From Vibrio lentus (GTDB taxonomy: Bacteria > Pseudomonadota > Gammaproteobacteria > Enterobacterales > Vibrionaceae), in the NCBI RefSeq assembly GCF_002875945.1, contig NZ_MCZK01000121.1, positions 1-64,000 of the forward strand: a DNA stretch of 64,000 nucleotides. Direction: 5' to 3'. Every line of letters starts with the position of its first letter. Within the stretch, counting starts at the first letter, position 1. The notes beneath the pieces are model-generated. The model had not been told where the DNA came from. It saw only the letters and a list, made by a program, of their open reading frames with translations, and made no database searches. This document shows positions 30,813 to 38,837 of the stretch, in pieces. The position numbers and the translations under genes were made by a program.

Positions 30813-32018
30813 ATGACTACCAATAACTTTAACTTTCAACTGAAAACCATTGTTCATGCTCAAGAGAACGGCATCGAAAATATCCCTTCTTTATTTGCTC
30901 GCTTAGGCGCGAAAAGAGTCGTGCTTTTTTCTGACAAAGGTTTGGAGTCTTTGGGCTTTGTTGAGCAATTCTCAGCGTTGTTTGTAAATCAGACGGCGAA
31001 TCAAGAAACAAACCAACAAGCGACTCAGCTCGTTGGTGTGTACACAGATATTGCCCCAGACGCGACTTGCGACAACATCAACGCTGCGATTGAGTTTGCC
31101 AATAGCCTAAATGCCGACGCTATTTTGTCTGTCGGTGGCGGCAGTGTGATTGATGCTTCTAAAGGCGTGAAATATGCACTTCATAAGCAGATTGATGATA
31201 TCCGTACTGTGATTGCTGGCGGTGGCTTTATGGAAGTTTGGCCAAACAATGAAGACATTCGAGTGCCTCATATTGCCGTACCAACAACGGCTGGCACGGG
31301 CGCTGAAGCTTCTCCGATTGCGGTTTTTTACAACGAGCATGAAAACATCAAGGCAAGCTTAGTGGCGTCTGGTTTAGAGGCTGACATTGCAATTCTTGAT
31401 CCGACCGTCACCACCAAGCTGCCTGCTCATCTGACTCGCTCAACCGCGATGGATGCACTAACGCACGCCGTTGAGGCCATTGTGTCTCCAATGAGTAATG
31501 CCTTTACCGATGCTTATGGCATTCAGGCTGCAAAATTGATTGTAGAAAACTTACCCGTGGCACTTAGAGAGCCAGAAAACCTAACGGCACGTGGCAATCT
31601 TCTTCAGGCAAGCACGATAGCGATATCTGCATTTTATTCATCGCTAGGTGGCATTCCTATCCATAACTGCGCCCATGCTTTTGGTGCGATTAGTCATATC
31701 CCACATGGCGACGCTAACACGGTACTGATGCCGGTTGTGATTGAAGCGCTGCCCGAATTCTATATGCCGAACGCAATTAAATTGGCTCAAGCATTCTCGC
31801 TAGATAGCACTGGAACGGACGAGATGATTTACCAACGAGTGTTGGATTTCTTACACAGCTTCCAAACCCAAGTTGGTGCGATGAAGCGCTTCAGTAGCTG
31901 GGAATTCGATGACCAAGAGAAGCGCAATATTGCTCAAGCGATTGAGAAAGACATCTGCTTTCAGTTCTACCCAATATCAAAACAAATGATTGAACAGATT
32001 ATAGAAAAAGCGATTTAG
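30813..32018 (+). CDS. Iron-containing alcohol dehydrogenase
   Basis: 401-aa member of the group III (Fe-dependent) alcohol dehydrogenases. NAD-binding GGGSVIDASKG, the VPTTAGTGAEAS motif, and metal ligands in AILDPT, TRSTAMDALTHAVEA and NCAHAFGAISHIPHGDAN are all present. It interconverts an alcohol and an aldehyde. First gene of the operon that continues to the sulfatase and its maturase; GAGG lies ahead of ATG 30813. Direction in the cell is probably alcohol to aldehyde, feeding the aldehyde dehydrogenase at 28720. Confidence 0.92.
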   Translation: MTTNNFNFQLKTIVHAQENGIENIPSLFARLGAKRVVLFSDKGLESLGFVEQFSALFVNQTANQETNQQATQLVGVYTDIAPDATCDNINAAIEFANSLNADAILSVGGGSVIDASKGVKYALHKQIDDIRTVIAGGGFMEVWPNNEDIRVPHIAVPTTAGTGAEASPIAVFYNEHENIKASLVASGLEADIAILDPTVTTKLPAHLTRSTAMDALTHAVEAIVSPMSNAFTDAYGIQAAKLIVENLPVALREPENLTARGNLLQASTIAISAFYSSLGGIPIHNCAHAFGAISHIPHGDANTVLMPVVIEALPEFYMPNAIKLAQAFSLDSTGTDEMIYQRVLDFLHSFQTQVGAMKRFSSWEFDDQEKRNIAQAIEKDICFQFYPISKQMIEQIIEKAI

Positions 32019-32065
32019 TCGTCTTATTAAGCATTCAAAAACTCACTGTAAATCGAGGACAAATT

Positions 32066-32131
32066 ATGAAGATCGAAAACGTATTGCTATCGAGCTTGTG
32101 CATCATCGCGCCATTCCTACTTTTCACCTAA
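32066..32131 (+). CDS. Possible 21-residue hydrophobic peptide
   Basis: ATG 32066 lies 5-6 nt after GAGGAC and the frame runs 21 codons to TAA 32129-32131. It begins MKIENVLLSS and continues as a hydrophobic stretch ending PFLLFT, enough for one membrane segment. It sits between the alcohol dehydrogenase and Sel1 genes in the same operon. Short and unproven, but it has a ribosome binding site and a plausible character. Confidence 0.45.
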   Translation: MKIENVLLSSLCIIAPFLLFT

Positions 32132-32178
32132 TTCACTCGACAGGGACGTTGTGACCTTTATTCCTGAGGAGGAAATAA

Positions 32179-32595
32179 ATGTTCAATAAACGTTTAACTA
32201 CCGTGATTCTGACTGGTGCTTTGGCTGTTCTGTTTTTTGCCAAGGCAAGCGTTGGAAGCGAAAGCTCTACGGCTTTATCTGAACAGCATCAAGATGCCGT
32301 GCAGCTGTTGGATGAAGCCTATGAAGGACAGTCTGAAGCACAACTTGCTCTCGCTTATCGGTATTTGAGCGGTGATGGTGTTGAGCAGAATGATGAGAAA
32401 GCGGCGGACTGGTTTGAAACCGCAGCCAGTTCCGGTAGCCCTGAAGCTCAAACACAGCTTGGCCTAATGTACTTCTCTGGAAGTGGCGTTCAGGTTAGCC
32501 AAGCGGACGCTGTCACCTGGATCGGTTTGGCAGCTGCTCAAGATTATGACCCTGCGCTCGACTTATTACATTGGATGTCCCAAGCCGCGCACTAA
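32179..32595 (+). CDS. Secreted Sel1-repeat protein
   Basis: 138 aa. Signal peptide to about residue 28, then two Sel1-like (SLR) helical repeats: SEAQLALAYRYLSGDGVEQN..AADWFETAA and SPEAQTQLGLMYFSGSGV..AVTWIGLAA. Such repeats make protein-protein contacts, so this could be a periplasmic partner of the sulfatase that follows. Strong ribosome binding site (GAGGAGGAAATAA). Confidence 0.88.
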   Translation: MFNKRLTTVILTGALAVLFFAKASVGSESSTALSEQHQDAVQLLDEAYEGQSEAQLALAYRYLSGDGVEQNDEKAADWFETAASSGSPEAQTQLGLMYFSGSGVQVSQADAVTWIGLAAAQDYDPALDLLHWMSQAAH

Positions 32596-32612
32596 TTCAG
32601 ATTCTAACCAAA

Positions 32613-32670
32613 GTTAGTCACAGAAAAGGTTAATCACAGAAAAAGTTAATCATAGAAAAATTATTCACAG
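32613..32670 (+). repeat. 16-bp tandem repeat, about 3.6 copies, ahead of the sulfatase gene
   Basis: GTTAGTCACAGAAAAG (32613), GTTAATCACAGAAAAA (32629), GTTAATCATAGAAAAA (32645) and a partial TTATTCACAG (32661). It fills the gap between the Sel1 and sulfatase genes. May set mRNA structure or spacing; no function is shown. Confidence 0.8.
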
Positions 32671-32686
32671 CTATTGGAGACGTCTT

Positions 32687-34432
32687 ATGCAGACATTCAA
32701 GAAATCCCTACTATTCACAGCGATGGCCGCCGCAAGTAGCGCCGCCTTCGCTGCCGAATCAGAAAAACCGAACATCGTTGTTATTGTCGGTGATGATGTT
32801 GGCTTTGCTGATACCCAGCCCTATGGTTCAGAAGTCGAAACTCCGAACTTGATGGCGTTAGCCGAAGAAGGGGGTAAATTCACTAACTTCCATGCATCGC
32901 CGACTTCATCAGTAACTCGGTCAATGATGTTAACCGGAGCGAACAGTCACGAGGTTGGGCTAGGTACCTTTGATTATGCTGTCTATCCGGGCGCGATTGG
33001 TAAACCGGGTTATGAAGGTTACCTGACCAAGAAGGGCGTAACAGTGGCTACGCTGCTCAAAGAAAATGGCTACAACACGTATTTATCGGGTAAATGGCAT
33101 TTAGGTCATGATGATGGGTTCCTGCCTGATGACCGAGGTTTTTCGGAGAGTTACGGCATTTTAGCGGGCGGTTCGAATCACTTTAACCGCGACATGATGT
33201 TCCCAGCCAAAAACGCGGCTACCGCTGAAGCGCTTCAAAAAGGCGACATTCCCGGCGTTGAAGTTGAGCCAATCTACAGAAATGGTGAAGTCGTTGAGGA
33301 CAAATACAAAGGCGAGTACTCCGACCAAGTCTACACCAACGAACTCATCAAGATGATCGATGGCAAGAAAGACGACGGTAAGCCTTTCTTCGCTTATCTT
33401 CCTTTCACCGCCATACACCTTCCGTTGCAAGCACCAGAATCAGCGTATCAAGATAAAGTAGACTACTACGTCGAGCATGGTTGGGATTCGATTCGTGAAG
33501 ACCGCTTTGAACGAATGAAGGAGATGGGCGTCATTCCTAAAGATGCCGATATCTCAAGTCGTAATGCATTAAGTCGCCCTTGGGACTCTTTGTCTGAGAA
33601 AGAACAAGAGTGGTATGGCAAGAAGATGGCGGTGGCAATGGGCATGATGGAGATGCAAGACCAACAAGTCGGTCAAGTTGTCGATTACCTAAAAGACATT
33701 GGGGAATACGACAATACCTACATCATGTATCTGGCAGACAACGGCCCTGAAGCCGCGGACATTACAGGTGAAAACATCAGTGATTTGATTCGCACATGGA
33801 CGGCGCATCACTTTGACAACTCGACGGAAAACCTAGGGAAAGCCAACTCTAGCGTTTCATTAGGCCCTGAGTGGGCAAGCGCATCAACCGGTGGATTGTC
33901 TTGGTATAAAGCGTACACGGCAGAAGGTGGTATTCGAGTGCCCTTTATTGTTAAGCCTGCGAAAGCACTCTTAGAGGGCGATCAAGCGCTGCAACCTGGT
34001 ACTCAAACTGATGATTTGTCACAAGTAAAAGACATCGCAGCCACCATTCTTGAAATCGCCGATGTAGAGCACCCAGGAACAGAGTATCAAGGTCGTGAAG
34101 TGGCCCCAATGAGTGGTGTGAGCTTGCTGCCTTACTTTAAGGGCGAAACTACAGAGGTTCACAGTGCTGATAATACGATTCCATTTGAGTTGTTTGGTAG
34201 CGGCATTTTGCTCAAAGGGGATTACAAGATCATCCGAATCTCTACAGGCATGGGCGGTGACAGTGAATGGCACCTGTACAACACCAAACAGGATCCGGCT
34301 GAGCAGCATGACTTGAGAAATCAAATGCCAGACTTGTTCCTAGAGATGGTTGCTGAGTATCAAGAGTACGAAAAAGCGCAAAATATTGTGCCAGTTGATG
34401 AAGCGTGGAACCCGTTTGAGAACGTGAAATAG
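32687..34432 (+). CDS. Secreted arylsulfatase-family sulfatase with atypical active-site motif
   Basis: 581 aa with a signal peptide ending at about residue 22 (SSAAFA). S1-family sulfatase fold similar to the Pseudomonas AtsA group: metal ligands in IVGDDVG (Asp36, Asp37), SGKWHLGH, YLADNGPEA and GGIRVPF. The formylglycine site, normally C/S-x-P/A-x-R, reads S-S-V-T-R at residues 74-78 (context SPTSSVTRSMMLTG). It is therefore a Ser-type site with Val in place of Pro. The gene after it encodes the anaerobic maturase that converts Ser or Cys to formylglycine, so the enzyme is probably meant to be activated. It should release sulfate and an alcohol from a sulfate ester in the periplasm. Confidence 0.9.
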   Translation: MQTFKKSLLFTAMAAASSAAFAAESEKPNIVVIVGDDVGFADTQPYGSEVETPNLMALAEEGGKFTNFHASPTSSVTRSMMLTGANSHEVGLGTFDYAVYPGAIGKPGYEGYLTKKGVTVATLLKENGYNTYLSGKWHLGHDDGFLPDDRGFSESYGILAGGSNHFNRDMMFPAKNAATAEALQKGDIPGVEVEPIYRNGEVVEDKYKGEYSDQVYTNELIKMIDGKKDDGKPFFAYLPFTAIHLPLQAPESAYQDKVDYYVEHGWDSIREDRFERMKEMGVIPKDADISSRNALSRPWDSLSEKEQEWYGKKMAVAMGMMEMQDQQVGQVVDYLKDIGEYDNTYIMYLADNGPEAADITGENISDLIRTWTAHHFDNSTENLGKANSSVSLGPEWASASTGGLSWYKAYTAEGGIRVPFIVKPAKALLEGDQALQPGTQTDDLSQVKDIAATILEIADVEHPGTEYQGREVAPMSGVSLLPYFKGETTEVHSADNTIPFELFGSGILLKGDYKIIRISTGMGGDSEWHLYNTKQDPAEQHDLRNQMPDLFLEMVAEYQEYEKAQNIVPVDEAWNPFENVK

Positions 34433-34446
34433 AGGAAACAAACTAC

Positions 34447-34482
34447 TCGGCCAACCTAATACCATCAGGCTTGGTTGGCCGA
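34447..34482 (+). other. Intercistronic stem-loop between sulfatase and maturase genes
   Basis: Perfect 10-bp stem TCGGCCAACC / GGTTGGCCGA with a 16-nt loop and no T run. Probably moderates read-through or protects sulfatase mRNA. Confidence 0.6.
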
Positions 34483-34551
34483 TGAACACCGTGTAAAGGA
34501 ATTACGAATTGTTTTGGCTAATACAATAACTTTTACATCGAGGAATTCTTC

Positions 34552-35799
34552 ATGACGACCTTATCACTATCAAACCTGAGTTCGGTTCCGCAATTTAACG
34601 GCAAGGCGCACAGCAAGCTTCAAGCGTTGGCAAAACCCATTGGTGCCGTGTGCAATATCAGTTGTACTTACTGTTATTACTTAGAGAAACAGCAGTTGCT
34701 TGAATACCCAAAAGGATCTCAGTACGTGATGGATGAAGCGCTGTTAGAGCTGTATATCAAGCAGTATATTGAGGGGCAGAATACGCCAGAGATTATCTTT
34801 TCTTGGCATGGTGGAGAGCCAACTCTGCTCGGCATTGAGTATTTTGAAAGGGTCGTGGCGTTACAGGAAAAATATTGCCCAAGCCACAGCACTATTAGTA
34901 ATGATCTGCAAACTAACGGCACCTTGTTGAATGATGCGTGGTGTGAGTTCTTCAAGAATAATGACTTTATCATTGGGGTGAGCATTGATGGCCCAGAACA
35001 CTTACACAATCACTACCGAACCAACCGTGCAGGCAAAGGCACTTTTTCCCAAACCATGTGCGGAATCTGCTATCTAAAAAAACATAACGTTGAGTTTGCG
35101 ACCTTAACTTGTGTGAACGATGTGACGGGCAAATACCCGTTAGAGGTTTATCGTTTTCTGCGTGACGAAGTGGGCTCAAAGCAGCTGCAGTTTATCCCTG
35201 TGGTGGATAAGCGCGAGGCTCATACCAACAATCAATGGTTGAGCAACCAACAAGCGATAATTCCTGTTTCTGGTGAAGTTGAGCCTTGGAGCGTGGGTTC
35301 TACGCAATGGGGAGAGTTTCTTAAAGCGGTTTTTGACGAGTGGTTCGAACACGATTTTGGCCGAGTGCTTGTGCCTTACTTTGAGAACTTCGTCGGTGTG
35401 TGGATGGGAAGAGACAGCACCATGTGCACGCTGAGTGAGATCTGCGGAAAGGGGTTAGCGGTTGAACCTAATGGCGATGTGTACTCATGCGACCATTACG
35501 TCTTTCCTGAGTTTCAGTTGGGCAATATTCATGAGAAGCCGCTATCGACGCTGGCCTTTTCACCTGCTCAGCAAACGTTTGGATTCGCGAAGCAAAAGTC
35601 ACTACCTAAACAGTGCCAAACCTGTGAGTTTAAATTTGCTTGTCATGGTGAGTGCCCCAAGAACCGAATTATCAACAGTCGTGATGGTGAAACTGGGCTA
35701 AATTACCTATGTGAAGGGTGGCTCAAGTTCTTTCATCATATCGATCCTGTGCTCAATGCTTTGCTAAAAGCCAATAACATCGCGTCGCGGATGGGATAA
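34552..35799 (+). CDS. Anaerobic sulfatase-maturating enzyme (radical SAM)
   Basis: 415-aa radical SAM protein. The SAM cluster motif CNISCTYCYY gives Cys34, Cys38 and Cys41; GGEPTLLG and the QTNGTLL stretch follow as in anSME proteins. The C-terminal SPASM region carries the extra Fe-S cysteines (CTLSEICGKG, CDHYVFPE, CQTCEFKFACHGECPKNR, YLCEGW). It oxidises a Ser or Cys of the sulfatase to formylglycine in the cytoplasm before export. Placement directly after the sulfatase strongly supports this. Confidence 0.93.
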   Translation: MTTLSLSNLSSVPQFNGKAHSKLQALAKPIGAVCNISCTYCYYLEKQQLLEYPKGSQYVMDEALLELYIKQYIEGQNTPEIIFSWHGGEPTLLGIEYFERVVALQEKYCPSHSTISNDLQTNGTLLNDAWCEFFKNNDFIIGVSIDGPEHLHNHYRTNRAGKGTFSQTMCGICYLKKHNVEFATLTCVNDVTGKYPLEVYRFLRDEVGSKQLQFIPVVDKREAHTNNQWLSNQQAIIPVSGEVEPWSVGSTQWGEFLKAVFDEWFEHDFGRVLVPYFENFVGVWMGRDSTMCTLSEICGKGLAVEPNGDVYSCDHYVFPEFQLGNIHEKPLSTLAFSPAQQTFGFAKQKSLPKQCQTCEFKFACHGECPKNRIINSRDGETGLNYLCEGWLKFFHHIDPVLNALLKANNIASRMG

Positions 35800-35823
35800 G
35801 TGAACCAATGACGTGATAAGCAA

Positions 35824-35877
35824 AAGCCTAGTTAGAAAAAGAATAAGCCTAGGTAGAAAACGAACAAGCCTGAAAAC
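35824..35877. repeat. 21-bp tandem repeat after the maturase gene
   Basis: Two and a half copies of a unit beginning AAGCCTAGTTAGAAAA, starting at 35824, 35845 and 35866. Non-coding, in the convergent gap between the maturase gene and the NemR-like gene. Confidence 0.75.
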
Positions 35878-35903
35878 AAAAAAGCTCGCTATATAAAGCG
35901 AGC
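35876..35903 (-). terminator. Terminator of the NemR-like gene
   Basis: GCTCGCT (35884-35890) pairs with AGCGAGC (35897-35903); on the minus strand a run of six T follows. Lies about 20 bp after the regulator stop. Confidence 0.85.
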
Positions 35904-35924
35904 CTCTTCGTGTGTAGGAGCTGG

Positions 35925-36503
35925 TTAATCTTTTGAACTCATCGCAAGTAATGTCTCTTCCATGGCATTGTTCAGAATCGAACGGTTGCGTTGCATAGCG
36001 GCCATGAGCGTAGAGCCTAGCCATAAGCCGTAAAGCGTGCGAGATAGTGATTCAGGATCCGCGATATTGAAATCACCCGCTTCATTGCCTTCTTCAAATA
36101 GCTTCGACATACGCAGTATGATCTTTTCTGCGCCTTCTGCCATGGTCGATTGCAACGGATTAGCAGACCCAGACACTTCACCTGCTAGCTTAACCACAAG
36201 GCACTGAATATTGAACTCTTCCGTCAGTTTCGATGCGCACCAAAAGTCAAAATACGCTTTTACACGGTCACGACGAGACAGAGTTTCATCACTCAGAAAG
36301 TCATCAAGCTTAACTAGGTGCTCATCAAAGTAGTCGGCTAGAAGGATCTCGCCAAAGTGCTCTTTGGATTTGAAGTAATGGTAAAAAGAACCTTTAGTCC
36401 CTTCGGCTTGGTTGATGATTTTCATCAGGCCAACACCAGCAAATCCGTGTTCATTAATAAGGCTAAACCCTGCATCGAGCATAGCTTGTCGCATGTCTTT
36501 CAT
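35925..36503 (-). CDS. TetR-family regulator, NemR-like
   Basis: 192 aa. Helix-turn-helix region VGLMKIINQAEGTKGSFYHYFKSKEHFG matches E. coli NemR almost word for word, and Cys101 in QCLVVKLAGEV aligns with NemR Cys106 in GCLTVKLSAEV, the residue known to sense reactive electrophiles and chlorine. YGLWLGSTLMA near the C-terminus also matches. A NemR-like operator lies in its own promoter, and two better copies precede the aldehyde and alcohol dehydrogenase operons. It probably represses all three units until an aldehyde or other electrophile modifies Cys101. AcuR-type regulators are the nearest alternative. Confidence 0.85.
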   Translation of the reverse strand: MKDMRQAMLDAGFSLINEHGFAGVGLMKIINQAEGTKGSFYHYFKSKEHFGEILLADYFDEHLVKLDDFLSDETLSRRDRVKAYFDFWCASKLTEEFNIQCLVVKLAGEVSGSANPLQSTMAEGAEKIILRMSKLFEEGNEAGDFNIADPESLSRTLYGLWLGSTLMAAMQRNRSILNNAMEETLLAMSSKD

Positions 36504-36552
36504 TGATCTTACTCTTTATGCCGAGAATGATGATTAGTGTAGCGATATGCAT

Positions 36553-36570
36553 ACCAACCGTCCAGTCTAG
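36553..36570. promoter_or_regulatory. Diverged NemR-type operator in the regulator's own promoter
   Basis: On the minus strand reads CTAGACTGGACGGTTGGT, 12 of 18 positions equal to the two operators at 28662 and 30752, including CTAGAC and CGGTT. It lies 50-67 bp before the regulator start, consistent with autoregulation. Confidence 0.55.
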
Positions 36571-36823
36571 AGCGTCAGGATGTCGTCGATAATTAACTCG
36601 TTTCGCCAAAGTGGCTTTATCTTCTGTTTGCGCTTGTAAGCAACAAAATTTTTTTCACGATAAGCGCATCCTATAAACCGAAAATAACAACCTTAAAGAG
36701 CCTGTTTGGTGCCTTAAAATGGCCAAATTGGAGTGTTTTAAGTGTCTGTTTTTGTTGGTTTTTAATTTGGTGTTTTCTGAAGATCACAATGGTAGTCTTA
36801 GCTTAATTTCTTTAGGGGGCTAA
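36571..36823. other. Region upstream of qnr
   Basis: Completes the 320-bp gap between the divergent NemR-like and qnr genes. No LexA box of the CTGT-N8-ACAG form was found, unlike qnrB-type genes. TAGGGGGC precedes the qnr ATG. Confidence 0.5.
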
Positions 36824-37480
36824 ATGGACACCAATAACAGCACTTATCATCAGCACAGCTTCGCTCATCAAGATCTGTCTGAAATGACATTTACAGCATG
36901 CACTTTTATCCGATGCGACTTCAGGCGTTCAAACTTACGCGATGCAACGTTTATCAATTGTAAGTTCATAGAGCAAGGTGATATCGAGGGCTGCCACTTC
37001 GATGTCGCAGATTTGCGTGATGCAAGTTTTCAGAACTGTCAGCTCGCGATGGCCAATTTCAGTAACGCCAATTGCTATGGGATTGAGCTACGTGAATGTG
37101 ACTTGAAAGGCGCTAACTTTACTCGTGCGAATTTTGCTAATCAGGTGAGCAATCGTATGTATTTTTGCTCGGCGTATATTACGGGTTGTAACCTGTCTTA
37201 CGCCAATTTTGAACAGGCCTGCTTAGAAAAGTGTGAGTTGTTTGAAAATCGCTGGATAGGCACCTATCTTGCCGGTGCATCATTAAAAGAATCGGATCTC
37301 AGCCGCGGTGTATTCTCAGAAGATGTATGGGGGCAGTTCAGCATGCAAGGCGCAAACTTGTGCCATGCTGAATTAGACGGTTTAGACCCTCGTAAGGTCG
37401 ATACATCTGGAATTAAAATTGTGGCTTGGCAGCAAGAGCAACTGCTTGAAACTATGGGCATTGTTGTGATGCCTGATTAA
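36824..37480 (+). CDS. qnr: Pentapeptide-repeat protein QnrS/QnrVS-like (quinolone resistance family)
   Basis: 218 aa, exactly the QnrS length. Pentapeptide repeats A(D/N)LXX run through the whole protein, interrupted by the two loops typical of Qnr (near residues 45-55 and 100-110). Long identical stretches with QnrS as remembered include EQGDIEGCHFDVADLRDAS, QVSNRMYFCSAYI and LDGLDPRKVDTSGIK. Qnr proteins mimic DNA and protect gyrase and topoisomerase IV. Chromosomal qnr genes of V. splendidus (QnrVS) are the reported nearest relatives of plasmid QnrS. No mobile element flanks it, so it looks resident. Confidence 0.93.
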   Translation: MDTNNSTYHQHSFAHQDLSEMTFTACTFIRCDFRRSNLRDATFINCKFIEQGDIEGCHFDVADLRDASFQNCQLAMANFSNANCYGIELRECDLKGANFTRANFANQVSNRMYFCSAYITGCNLSYANFEQACLEKCELFENRWIGTYLAGASLKESDLSRGVFSEDVWGQFSMQGANLCHAELDGLDPRKVDTSGIKIVAWQQEQLLETMGIVVMPD

Positions 37481-37592
37481 TAGAGTGGGTGGAGCTAGGA
37501 CAGCGAATAGTGTTGTTTTGTATGACTAACGCTTGTTACACTATAGCCTCGCGGCTGCACATGTTTATATTCAGTTCAATCTAGAGAAAATT

Positions 37593-38024
37593 ATGACTAT
37601 AGAAAATGTGCTTCCTGAAGATTACGCAGAAATGCTTAAGGTTTGGGAAAATTCAGTCCGAGCAACTCATGACTTTATTACAGAAGAAGATATTGAGTTT
37701 TTTAAACCTATCATCATGGAACATGCGTTCCCTGCGGTTTCTTTGAAATGCGTTAAAAATGAAAGTGGTTCGATTGTTGGCTTCGTGGGTGTCCATGATG
37801 CAAAAGTCGAGATGCTTTTCGTTTTGAATGAAGTTCGAGGACAAGGGGTAGGTACGGTGTTGTTGCAACATGCGATTGAGCAGCTAGCAGCCACCAAAGT
37901 TGACGTAAATGAGCAAAACCCACAAGCGGTAGGTTTCTATCAGCACATGGGGTTCAAAATTGAATCACGCTCTCCACTTGATGACATGGGAAAACCATTT
38001 CCAATTCTGCATATGACGCTGTAA
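37593..38024 (+). CDS. GNAT N-acetyltransferase, YjaB-like
   Basis: The start at 37593 (MTIENVLPEDYAEM) follows GAGAAA; the longer frame from 37533 has no signal. 143 aa. Acetyl-CoA-binding motif VRGQGVGTVLLQHAI and the E. coli YjaB-like stretches SVRATHDFI, VNEQNPQAVGFYQHMGF and DDMGKPFPILH identify it. Substrate unknown; E. coli YjaB is likewise uncharacterised in vivo. Monocistronic, followed by a bidirectional terminator. Confidence 0.9.
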   Translation: MTIENVLPEDYAEMLKVWENSVRATHDFITEEDIEFFKPIIMEHAFPAVSLKCVKNESGSIVGFVGVHDAKVEMLFVLNEVRGQGVGTVLLQHAIEQLAATKVDVNEQNPQAVGFYQHMGFKIESRSPLDDMGKPFPILHMTL

Positions 38025-38073
38025 GCCTCGGTTGTCGTATCACTCGGTTGTAATCAACCACAGTTGCTAGAAG

Positions 38074-38104
38074 AAAAGCCCAAAGCTAATAACTTTGGGC
38101 TTTT
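38074..38104. terminator. Bidirectional terminator
   Basis: Perfect 12-bp stem AAAAGCCCAAAG / CTTTGGGCTTTT. Serves the acetyltransferase gene and, in reverse, the small membrane protein gene. Confidence 0.88.
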
Positions 38105-38171
38105 CCGTATTTGGTCGCATGCATTTTATAATGAAGTTTAGAAAAGAGAATGCTAGCGAATATAGGGCTGA

Positions 38172-38387
38172 TTAATGCATACCTGAACGCATTTTGTCGG
38201 CAAGTGCAAAGAAGACAAACAGCACAAAACAGACCAGAGCGACACCTAGTGAAATTAAGATCGTTGTGGCGTCTTTTGAAACTAGCGGAACAACGATAGA
38301 AGCTATTGCTACCAACATCACCAAGATATGAACGATTCGTCCGTGAATAGGGTTTTTATGACAGAATGAAGCCCATAGGTAACGCAT
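38172..38387 (-). CDS. Small two-helix membrane protein
   Basis: 71 aa from ATG 38387 (MRYLWASFCHKNPIHGR); a GTG at 38396 is possible. Two membrane segments at about 19-37 and 41-62, basic ends (Arg/Lys) facing the cytoplasm. No family recognised. A TATTAT hexamer lies only about 16 bp upstream, so the message would have a very short leader. Confidence 0.7.
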   Translation of the reverse strand: MRYLWASFCHKNPIHGRIVHILVMLVAIASIVVPLVSKDATTILISLGVALVCFVLFVFFALADKMRSGMH

Positions 38388-38396
38388 TTTTAACAC

Positions 38397-38837
38397 CAGT
38401 ATAATATTAGTGGGTTTATTCTATTTCCCTAGTGAGTGTTTTGTAAATATATTTTTCACTACAGGTGACTGTAAACATGATCTAGGTCTTTGTGTTATAA
38501 AACTGATTAAATAACATAAAGTTATTGCTTCTTGATAGAGTTGTTACTATCTGTATGATTAATCATAGTATTTCGTATTCTTTGGAATGATAAGTTAAAA
38601 ATTGTTCGATTTTTGGTTTCTTGACTGAAGATCTCATTTACTGAGTGTTCTATTAAGAGACCGTTTGCTTATTATTATTTGTCTCGTCAATGTCTATATA
38701 ATTAGAATCAGTTTTTAGTCTGTGATGCGTTTTATGTTATTTATCAAAGAGATTTTTTGATTTGAGATCGCGGTAATCTCGTTCGCAATTCTGTTTGATA
38801 TACTCAATGTACACTCGATAAATGTGATGGAGATGAT
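38397..38837. other. AT-rich intergenic region with a 14-bp palindrome
   Basis: About 440 bp without a gene. TATGATTAATCATA (38554-38567) is a perfect palindrome and could be an operator for one of the divergent small genes. No RNA gene could be supported. Confidence 0.4.

Noticed and set aside
32613..32670. Short regular repeats considered as a CRISPR array
   Set aside because: Units are directly adjacent with no spacers and too short; no cas genes nearby.
28662..36570. Calling the sulfatase block a polysaccharide utilisation locus
   Set aside because: No glycoside hydrolase, lyase or TonB-type receptor is present; dehydrogenases point to small alcohol sulfates instead.
36571..36823. LexA box upstream of qnr
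   Set aside because: No CTGT-N8-ACAG sequence was found.
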